Shown one piece after another: positions 16,014 to 21,957 of a stretch of 23,017 bases of DNA. Made by a program: the position numbers and the translations under genes. This DNA comes from Ignavibacteria bacterium (GTDB taxonomy: Bacteria > Bacteroidota > Ignavibacteria > Tepidaquicellales > OLB5): positions 1 to 23,017 of the forward strand of contig JAOADS010000010.1 in assembly GCA_026417195.1 (NCBI GenBank), read 5' to 3'. Below the pieces are notes generated by a model that was not told where the DNA came from, did not search any database, and saw only the letters and a list, made by a program, of their open reading frames with translations. Numbering within the stretch: the first letter of the stretch is position 1; each line of letters opens with the position of its first letter.

Positions 16014-16472
16014 ATGTTAGGTGAATTGGATAAAAATTCAATCAGTAATATTCTGATCAGGAATTATACTGCAAGGTTAGGATGTTCTGACGGGAATGAG
16101 GTTTACGTTGTCCCGATTACTTACGTCTATGATGGTGAAAACATTTTAAGTCATTCTAATGAAGGCAAGAAAATAAACATCATGAGAAAAAATCCGGAAG
16201 TTTGTATAGAGATAGATGAAGTTGATGATATTTTTAACTGGAGAAGTGTTATCGCTACAGGGATCTTTGAAGAACTATCAGGTGACGAATCTGTAAAAGC
16301 ATTTAGTAAAATTTATGAAAAACTTTCAGGGATTATGAAAAAGTCAGCTACTGAAGACACCCATCCTCATATTGATAAGCCTACTCTACATAAAAGAGAT
16401 ATATCGCTTAATTCAACTATAGTTTACAGAATAAAATTAATAAAAATAACCGGAAGATTTGAAAGGAATTAA
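16014..16472 (+). CDS. pyridoxamine 5'-phosphate oxidase-like flavin-binding protein
   Basis: This 152-residue protein belongs to the split-barrel PPOX-like family (Pyridox_ox_2 type, related to NimA). Typical blocks are ARLGCSDGNEVYVVPITYVY, LSHSNEGKKINIMRKNPEVCIEIDE and WRSVIATGIFEEL. Members bind FMN, F420 or heme and reduce or bind small substrates, so the exact role is open. I chose ATG 16014 over TTG 15999 because the extra five residues are not family-like. It lies 48 bases after the second regulator, and the UspA gene starts one base after its stop. This placement suggests a redox or nitrosative stress function under shared control. Confidence 0.82.
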   Translation: MLGELDKNSISNILIRNYTARLGCSDGNEVYVVPITYVYDGENILSHSNEGKKINIMRKNPEVCIEIDEVDDIFNWRSVIATGIFEELSGDESVKAFSKIYEKLSGIMKKSATEDTHPHIDKPTLHKRDISLNSTIVYRIKLIKITGRFERN

Positions 16473-16473
16473 A

Positions 16474-17349
16474 ATGAAAAAAATTCTTGTTCCAACAGAT
16501 TTCTCAAAATGTTCAATCTTCGGCCTTGATTTTGCCTCTATACTGGCTAAGAGATCACAGGCTGAAATACACATATTCAACGCAATTCTTACAACTAATT
16601 ACTACTATGCAGCTGATCCTTTCGTTATAGCTCCTCCGGCATCAGTTATGGCTCAGAGCATAAATGAAAACCTTAAAAAAGCATCACTTGCCAAACTTAA
16701 GAAAATATCCCAGAGAAATTCACTTAATGGATTAAAACTTAATATTCATTGTGAGACAACAACAAATGTTCATTATGAAATATTAAATTATGCTGATAAT
16801 ATAAAAGCAGATATCATCATAATGGGTACTAAAGGTGCAGGTAATCTCAAGGATATACTTATAGGTTCAACAGCTGAGAGAGTTGCAAGATTTTCTTCAC
16901 GTCCCGTGCTGGTAATGCCATCAGCAATGAAAAAAACCCCGGGAAAAATAGTCTTCGCATCAGATTTCACAGATGAGGCATATGGTATATTCCCGTTTGT
17001 AAGAAACTTTGCAGAAATATTAAATGCGGAAATCCGCCTTTTGAAAGTTAATACAACACAGCAATTCAAACGAACACAGGACGACGTAATACTTATTAAA
17101 AATTTTCTTAAAAAATTCGGGAGTAAATATAAATGGGATATTTATAATGATTATATGAAAGAAGAAGGAATACTTAGCTTTGCAGAAGATATAAATGCCG
17201 ACATGATCGCAATAGGAACTCATGGTAAAAAAGGACTTGCAAGATTTTTAAGACAGGACGTATCAGAGGGAGTAATAAGGCTTTCCAAGAAGCCTGTACT
17301 TATTGTTAATTTAAAGAAATATAAAAATAAAGCTGATATAATAAAATAA
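16474..17349 (+). CDS. tandem universal stress protein (two UspA domains)
   Basis: This 291-residue cytoplasmic protein has two UspA domains. The first (about 1-145) begins KKILVPTDFSKCS and carries the complete ATP motif G-x2-G-x9-GST in GTKGAGNLKDILIGST. The second (about 150-291) begins KIVFASDFTD and has GTHGKKGLARFLRQDVSE, where Gln-Asp replaces the Gly-Ser of the phosphate-binding site, so it may not bind ATP. ATG 16474 is preferred over an in-frame upstream codon because it gives the family start MKKILVP. The gene ends the operon and is followed by a strong terminator. In other bacteria Usp genes are often under FNR- or DNR-type control, which fits the local operators. Confidence 0.93.
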   Translation: MKKILVPTDFSKCSIFGLDFASILAKRSQAEIHIFNAILTTNYYYAADPFVIAPPASVMAQSINENLKKASLAKLKKISQRNSLNGLKLNIHCETTTNVHYEILNYADNIKADIIIMGTKGAGNLKDILIGSTAERVARFSSRPVLVMPSAMKKTPGKIVFASDFTDEAYGIFPFVRNFAEILNAEIRLLKVNTTQQFKRTQDDVILIKNFLKKFGSKYKWDIYNDYMKEEGILSFAEDINADMIAIGTHGKKGLARFLRQDVSEGVIRLSKKPVLIVNLKKYKNKADIIK

Positions 17350-17374
17350 TAAACTGTACCTATCAGCAACTTAC

Positions 17375-17400
17375 AGCCGGTTTTAATACCGGCTTTTTTT
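17375..17400 (+). terminator. rho-independent terminator after the UspA gene
   Basis: The stem AGCCGGT (17375-17381) and ACCGGCT (17388-17394) encloses a 6-base loop and is followed by a run of T to 17400. It is the clearest intrinsic terminator in the window and separates the regulator/UspA operon from the SDR operon. Confidence 0.9.
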
Positions 17401-17414
17401 ATGACAATTATCAT
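17401..17414. promoter_or_regulatory. CRP/FNR-type operator (ATGACAATTATCAT)
   Basis: This has the perfect 4-base arms ATGA/TCAT and the TGA-N6-TCA core, and it agrees at 11 of 14 positions with the site upstream of the second regulator gene. It begins on the base after the terminator T-run. Confidence 0.5.
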
Positions 17415-17422
17415 CTTACTTT

Positions 17423-17436
17423 ATGTCTGAAATCAT
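17423..17436. promoter_or_regulatory. second, degenerate CRP/FNR-type site (ATGTCTGAAATCAT)
   Basis: This also agrees at 11 of 14 positions with the site at 15276-15289. Its right half TCAT is intact and its left half is ATGT. Its centre is 22 bp downstream of the first site, about two helical turns. It ends 23 bp before a weak -7 candidate (TATTTTTA, 17460-17467), the same geometry as at the second regulator gene, where the gap is 22 bp. Confidence 0.4.
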
Positions 17437-17445
17437 AGCACATGC

Positions 17446-17461
17446 TGACATAAAAATGTTA
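17446..17461. repeat. inverted repeat TGACAT-N4-ATGTTA
   Basis: The arms TGACAT and ATGTTA are complementary at 5 of 6 positions. Its first nine bases, TGACATAAA, repeat exactly a part of the operator at 15275-15290. It overlaps the weak -7 candidate, so it could be a repressor site or a third regulator half-site. Confidence 0.3.
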
Positions 17462-17474
17462 TTTTTAACTAAAA

Positions 17475-17482
17475 AAGGAGGT
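17475..17482 (+). promoter_or_regulatory. strong Shine-Dalgarno sequence of the SDR gene
   Basis: AAGGAGGT is close to full complementarity with the 16S rRNA end, 3 bases before ATG 17486. Most genes in this window have no such site. Confidence 0.75.
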
Positions 17483-17485
17483 TAA

Positions 17486-18253
17486 ATGGAAAGAGTAAAA
17501 AACAAAGTAGCAATCGTAACAGGCGGAAGCCTGGGTATAGGTAAAGCAACATCAATATTGCTTGCTAAAGAAGGGGCAAAGGTTGCTGTAACCGATATAC
17601 TAGACAAAGAAGGTGAGGAAACAGTAAATGAAATTCTCAGAAACGGAGGAATTGCAAAATACTGGCATATGGATATCTCAAAAGAGGAAGAAGTAAAAAA
17701 AGTTGTTGATGATATTGCTAGGGAGTTCGGTTATATAAATGTCCTTGTTAACAATGCAGCAATTGCCGGGGTAAATAAACCGGTGCATGAAATAACATCA
17801 GAAGAGTGGGACCGTGTAATGAACATAAACGTCAAAGGTGTGTTTTACTGTACAAAACATGTAATACCGTATATGAAAAAAGCTGGAGGAGGTAGTATAA
17901 TTAACCTTTCTTCAATTTACGGGCTTATAAGCGCTAAAGACGTTCCACCTTACCATGCTTCCAAGGGAGCCGTAAGGTTAATGAGTAAAACGGATGCCTT
18001 ATTTTATGCTGAAGATAAAATAAGGGTTAATTCAGTGCATCCGGGATACATATGGACACCTATGGTTGAAAACCATGCAAAGACTTTGGGAGATGTGGAA
18101 ACAGTAAAGAAATCACTTGCTTCACTACATCCGATCGGGACTATTGGTGAACCTGACGATGTGGCTTATGGAATATTATACCTTGCTTCAGACGAATCCA
18201 AATTTGTTACCGGAAGTGAACTGGTTATAGACGGGGGATATACAGCAAGGTAA
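17486..18253 (+). CDS. short-chain dehydrogenase/reductase (SDR)
   Basis: This 255-residue protein is a classical SDR oxidoreductase. The dinucleotide motif TGGSLGIG is at 12-19, and Asp37 after the second strand favours NAD(H) over NADP(H). NNAA is at 89-92, and the catalytic serines 142-143 (NLSSIYG), Tyr156 and Lys160 (YHASK) are present. The end GSELVIDGGYTAR is typical of the 3-oxoacyl reductase/glucose dehydrogenase-like group. The substrate cannot be predicted. It has a strong ribosome binding site and is the first gene of a unit with tonB-like and ferredoxin genes, downstream of candidate CRP/FNR operators. This suggests a role in redox balance when oxygen is low, by inference only. 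Confidence 0.93.
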   Translation: MERVKNKVAIVTGGSLGIGKATSILLAKEGAKVAVTDILDKEGEETVNEILRNGGIAKYWHMDISKEEEVKKVVDDIAREFGYINVLVNNAAIAGVNKPVHEITSEEWDRVMNINVKGVFYCTKHVIPYMKKAGGGSIINLSSIYGLISAKDVPPYHASKGAVRLMSKTDALFYAEDKIRVNSVHPGYIWTPMVENHAKTLGDVETVKKSLASLHPIGTIGEPDDVAYGILYLASDESKFVTGSELVIDGGYTAR

Positions 18254-18266
18254 AAACCTTAAAAAC

Positions 18267-18275
18267 AAAGGAGGT
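18267..18275 (+). promoter_or_regulatory. strong Shine-Dalgarno sequence of the TonB gene
   Basis: AAAGGAGGT lies 7 bases before ATG 18283, a near-ideal placement that also decides the start codon. Confidence 0.75.
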
Positions 18276-18282
18276 TAGAGAA

Positions 18283-19083
18283 ATGCTTAACACAGCTTCA
18301 CAGCACCTTCCCGCTGATTTTACAAGTTATCTCAAGCTTCCTTACAGAAAATATTTAGCTACAGGCCTCGCTGTAGCGGTTCTTGTACATCTAACAGTAA
18401 TTGCACTGAATTATCTGTATATTCACCTTAAATCAGGAGCAGAAATAAAGCATGATGCTCCCGTTCAAAGGATAATAAACGTTACTTTATCAGACCTTGA
18501 ACCTCCCCCGTCTCTTACTGAAGAGGAGATCCCTGTTGTAAAAGCTGAAGAATTATCAGCTCCTGTAAAGGATTTATCTGCACTTGAACCACAGCCTGTA
18601 GCCAAAGAAAAAGCAGACATCCAGACAATAAAAACACAAAAGGAGCTTGAAGAAATCAAAACACCTGTTTCAAGCACAGGCGATACAGGAAGATTTACTT
18701 TTACAGGTAACATAAAAGTTGAAGAGAGGAAGATTGAAGAAAAAATCATAAAAAAGGAACAACCCAGAGAGGAAAAGGAGAAAACAGTCTTCCAGTCTTT
18801 TGAAGTTGAAAAAGCACCTGAAGCAGTTAACCTGCAACAGGTGAGGGCAATGATATCATATCCGTCAATTGCAAGGGATGCGGGAATAGAAGGGAGAGTC
18901 AGCATAAAAGTTCTTGTTAACGAGGAAGGAAGAGTTATAAAAACCGGAAGTATAAGCGGTCCTGAAGTGTTCCACGAAGAAGTTAAGCAAAAGGTAACCT
19001 ATCTTGAGTTCACTCCCGGACTCCAGAACGGAAGACCAGTGAAAGTCTGGGTAACAGTACCTTTTAATTTCAAACTAAATTAA
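18283..19083 (+). CDS. tonB: TonB family energy-transducing protein
   Basis: This 266-residue protein has a cytoplasmic start, one membrane anchor at about 25-46, and a periplasmic linker rich in Pro, Glu and Lys (50-180). Its C-terminal TonB domain is at about 185-266, with YPSIARDAGIEGRVSIKVLV, DEEGRV-like NEEGRVIKTG, and final LQNGRPVKVWVTVPFNFKL. TonB passes the energy of the inner-membrane proton gradient, via ExbB/ExbD, to outer-membrane receptors for siderophores, vitamins or polymers. No exbB, exbD or receptor gene is in the window. Its place between SDR and ferredoxin genes is unusual. It has a strong ribosome binding site, and the ferredoxin gene starts 3 bases after its stop. Confidence 0.9.
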   Translation: MLNTASQHLPADFTSYLKLPYRKYLATGLAVAVLVHLTVIALNYLYIHLKSGAEIKHDAPVQRIINVTLSDLEPPPSLTEEEIPVVKAEELSAPVKDLSALEPQPVAKEKADIQTIKTQKELEEIKTPVSSTGDTGRFTFTGNIKVEERKIEEKIIKKEQPREEKEKTVFQSFEVEKAPEAVNLQQVRAMISYPSIARDAGIEGRVSIKVLVNEEGRVIKTGSISGPEVFHEEVKQKVTYLEFTPGLQNGRPVKVWVTVPFNFKLN

Positions 19084-19086
19084 ACT

Positions 19087-19428
19087 GTGGCTCTTAAAAT
19101 AACTGACATATGTAACAACTGCGGATTATGTGAAATAGTCTGTCCCTACGAAGCAATATATCCTAAAAAATACAACTGGAGAAGAATAGAAACCAAATAT
19201 CTCAGCTTCTGTGAGGATAAGAGCTTTTATGATGATTTCTATTCAGATAAGCACTTCTATATAGTACCGCTTAAATGTACCGGATGCCGTGGGATTTATG
19301 ATATGCCCAGATGCATCCAGATATGTCCGGTATCAGCGATTGAATATGAAGAAACTAACGGGGGAGATGATTGTTCAGAAAGGAAACAGCAGCTGGATAA
19401 ACAACACCCCTGGAGAAGCTGGACTTAG
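19087..19428 (+). CDS. 2[4Fe-4S] ferredoxin (YfhL-like)
   Basis: This 113-residue protein carries two [4Fe-4S] binding motifs. The first is C-x2-C-x2-C-x3-CP (ICNNCGLCEIVCP, cysteines 9, 12, 15 and 19). The second is C-x2-C-x8-C-x3-CP (KCTGCRGIYDMPRCIQICPVSAI), whose 8-residue spacer is the hallmark of YfhL/FdxN-type ferredoxins. Compared with that family the region between the clusters is longer by roughly 20 residues, aromatic- and Asp-rich, and includes an extra Cys. The start GTG 19087 gives the family N-terminus ALKITD. It is the last gene of the SDR/TonB unit and probably supplies low-potential electrons to an unknown partner. Its stop is 5 bases from the convergent TauE/SafE gene, with no terminator hairpin between them. 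Confidence 0.88.
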   Translation: MALKITDICNNCGLCEIVCPYEAIYPKKYNWRRIETKYLSFCEDKSFYDDFYSDKHFYIVPLKCTGCRGIYDMPRCIQICPVSAIEYEETNGGDDCSERKQQLDKQHPWRSWT

Positions 19429-19433
19429 AAAAC

Positions 19434-20114
19434 CTAGTGGCAGATTATTTCATCTGAAACATTTTTATTTTTATATTCGGGACTGATATACGGAATCCCC
19501 AGATCAAGACCTCGGAGAATAAATAGTAAGGCTATTATAAATGTTATAGCCGGATAAAGCCGCCGCGGGACTATGTGTTTCATTTTCAGCTTTATAATTT
19601 TATATACAGCATTTACTCCAAGCATGGCAGGTATTGTTCCTAAACCGAAAGACAACATAAAGAGACCGCTGCTTGATGTATCACCAAGAGATAAAGAACC
19701 TGCTACTGCCAGATATACAAACGGACATGGCAGAAATCCGTTTAAAGAACCTAATATTAAATTTCTTGAAACACCTTTATGAGTCCTTATTACATAACCT
19801 GAAACCATAACTATTTTATTAAAACCTACAAAATTAATTACCTTATTCTTAAAAGCTTTAGGCATAAGAATAACCGTCAGTATAATCATACCGATAAATA
19901 AGGAAAGTGTTTGCTGTAATCCCCATATCTCCAGTCTTGAACCGAAAAATCCAAAGGAAAGTCCAAAAATAAAGTAAGTTAAAATCCTTCCTAAGTTATA
20001 TATAAAACGCATAGTCAAATTACCTGAGCCTAATGCTATAGCAATAGGCCCGCACATACCTATGCAATGAAAACTTCCAAGAAATCCAAGCAAAAAACCA
20101 CTGATCAATTCCAT
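19434..20114 (-). CDS. TauE/SafE (DsbD_2-like) membrane protein of the cbb3 assembly cluster
   Basis: This 226-residue membrane protein has about six transmembrane segments. The first helix carries GFLGSFHCIGMCGPIAIAL (Cys-x3-Cys), and the fourth carries NGFLPCPFVYLAVAGSL. These are marks of the sulfite exporter TauE/SafE-labelled, DsbD_2-type family that commonly follows fixH in Bacteroidota cbb3 oxidase loci. The role there is probably copper or thiol handling during oxidase maturation. ATG 20114 is preferred to a longer frame to 20186 because the helix then lies at the N-terminus and the ATG overlaps the fixH stop as TGATG, implying coupling. It is the last gene of the minus-strand nirK/ccoG/fixH unit. 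Confidence 0.87.
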   Translation of the reverse strand: MELISGFLLGFLGSFHCIGMCGPIAIALGSGNLTMRFIYNLGRILTYFIFGLSFGFFGSRLEIWGLQQTLSLFIGMIILTVILMPKAFKNKVINFVGFNKIVMVSGYVIRTHKGVSRNLILGSLNGFLPCPFVYLAVAGSLSLGDTSSSGLFMLSFGLGTIPAMLGVNAVYKIIKLKMKHIVPRRLYPAITFIIALLFILRGLDLGIPYISPEYKNKNVSDEIICH

Positions 20115-20563
20115 CACTGCAGGATAACTATTTCTTCCTGATAATACTCTCCTCCTGAACCAGACCAGTTGAATTTCAGCTTCCATAAACCTCTGGTGAT
20201 TCCCGAGATGTCTATTCTCTGAACTAACTTCTCATCTGCTGAAATATTTAAATTAAAATCCGCAGAAGAATCAGATGGTCTGTAGAAAGTTATTACACCT
20301 CCGTCTGGTTTTATCGGATAAATTACATCGAGATATTTATTATCAGTCACCTCAAGCTTTATCTTCTCTTTCAGACTCATGGTATTTCTCATTTTTTCGA
20401 TCTCCTTTTGGTAAATCAGAGTCTTTTCGTAGTAATTATCAGTTACCATGTCTATTTTCATTGCAACAGATCTGTAAACCATGAAAACAATCCCTGTAAC
20501 AAAACTGAGGTAAGCCAGTAAAATACCTTTACCCCATGTCATTTTAAAAATTTTTTTCTTCAT
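20114..20563 (-). CDS. fixH: FixH family cbb3 oxidase assembly protein
   Basis: FixH-family proteins are single-pass membrane proteins needed for maturation of cbb3-type cytochrome oxidase. This 149-residue product has the pattern: a short basic N-terminus, a Trp-Gly-Lys-Gly start of the membrane helix (about 10-31), the sequence MKIDMVTDNYYEKTLIYQKEI typical of the periplasmic start, then an Ig-like region with FYRPSD and a final GLWKLKFNWSGSGGEYYQEE. It overlaps the ccoG stop by 4 bases (ATGA) and the TauE/SafE start by 1. Sequence conservation in this family is low, but context supports the name. The cbb3 structural genes (ccoN, O, P) are not in the window. Confidence 0.9.
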   Translation of the reverse strand: MKKKIFKMTWGKGILLAYLSFVTGIVFMVYRSVAMKIDMVTDNYYEKTLIYQKEIEKMRNTMSLKEKIKLEVTDNKYLDVIYPIKPDGGVITFYRPSDSSADFNLNISADEKLVQRIDISGITRGLWKLKFNWSGSGGEYYQEEIVILQ

Positions 20564-21957
20564 CTCGGTGCAAGAAAAGTTATATTAGAAAAATAATACT
20601 CTTCGCCGTTTTTCAAAAAAATAATTTCAACCGGCTCATTAAGTTTGGGAAGTAAATCCTTAGAGAAAAATATCAGAAACTTACTTTCAGTAACTTCATT
20701 GGGAGGAACTGATATTTTGTCACCTATGATCTTTATTTCTCCTCCGGGATTCTTCACCTTAAGCTCAAGCGAAACCTCTTCAAATGTTTTGTTTACTACT
20801 TTCATTGTATAAAGATTGCTTATTTTGTTATCCGGCTGTTCCTGATAAGTCATACCCGGAGCCCGAAGTAATGTTATATCAACAGGCATTCTGTTTACAA
20901 GCAGATACGTAAGGACTCCGGAAAGAATTACAAAAATTACAGTGTAGGCTTTTTCTCTGGCTGTGAATTTAAATTTAGTCCTGTTTTGAATCTGATTGAA
21001 TGATGAATACCTTATAAGCCCTCTTGGCTTGTTAATTTTATCCATTACGCTATCACATGCGTCTATACATGCAGCGCAGTTGACACATTCAAGCTGTGTA
21101 CCGTTCCTTATATCAATTCCCGTAGGACAGACTGCTGTACACAATCCGCAATCTATACAATCTCCGAGATTTCTTTCCTCATTCTTATGAAGCTTACCTC
21201 TGGGTTCACCTCTTACGAAATCATATGCTATCACAACCGAGTCCTTATCAAGTAGTACACTTTGAAGCCTTCCGTAAGGACATACATAAATACATGCATA
21301 TTCCCTGAACCATGCAAAAATAAAGAACAAAAATACTGAAAAACCTCACATGGCAAGGAAGCCTCCAAGATGCTGTGTAACAGGCTCCGCAATTATCCTG
21401 AAAAGTCTATCCATGCCTACTACCCAGGCAAGCAAAGTATTTGAAATGAGAACAGATATTGCAAAGAAAATAGACCATTTAAGTAATTTCCTCATTAACT
21501 TATTAAATGTCCAGGGAGCCTGATTAAACTGTTTCTGTTTCTGATAATCACCTTCTATAAAATTCTCAATCTTTCTGAAAACCATTTCAAGGAAAACCGT
21601 CTGCGGACATGCCCATCCGCAGAATACTCTTCCGAATACTGAAGTGAACAATACTATGAAAACAATGAACGTTATTACTCCCAGAGCTAGTATGAAAAAA
21701 TCATGTGTCCCGAATGCATTTCCGAAAATTATAAACTTCCTTTCGGGAATATTAAAAAGCATAAGCGGATGACCGTTTATTTTAATAAAAGGTACCAGCA
21801 AAAGAAAGCCTAACAATATATAACTGAAATATGTTCTGAACCTGTAATACCTGCCCGAAGGTTTCTTGGGATAAATAAATTTCCTTTTACCTTCAGCAGT
21901 AATTATGCCAAGTCTGTCCCTGAAGTCTGTTTGACTATCTTCTCTTTTTTCTGTCAT
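20560..21957 (-). pseudogene. ccoG: ccoG with an in-frame TGA at codon 204 (split or recoded)
   Basis: CcoG (FixG/RdxA) is a membrane iron-sulfur protein of cbb3 oxidase assembly that is thought to reduce Cu(II). The 466-codon frame covers the whole family length. Codons 1-203 hold four membrane helices and CGWACPQ (113-119). After TGA at 21348-21346, codons 205-465 hold FAWFREYACIYVCPYGRLQ (Cys222 and Cys226), two [4Fe-4S] motifs (Cys267, 270, 273, 277 and 291, 294, 297, 301) and the C-terminal Ig-like FixG domain. Both parts share one frame with no gain or loss of residues, so one point change explains the break. Codon 210 is TTG and could restart translation. TGA is used as a normal stop elsewhere here. 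The start at 21957 overlaps the nirK end by 23 bases. Confidence 0.85.

Noticed and set aside
20115..20186. Longer start for the TauE/SafE gene
   Set aside because: The added residues are charged and lie over fixH; ATG 20114 with a TGATG overlap is a better coupled start.
21346..21348. Selenocysteine codon or general TGA reassignment in ccoG
   Set aside because: Several intact genes end in TGA, the position is normally an ordinary hydrophobic residue, and the T-rich bases after the TGA show no SECIS-like hairpin.
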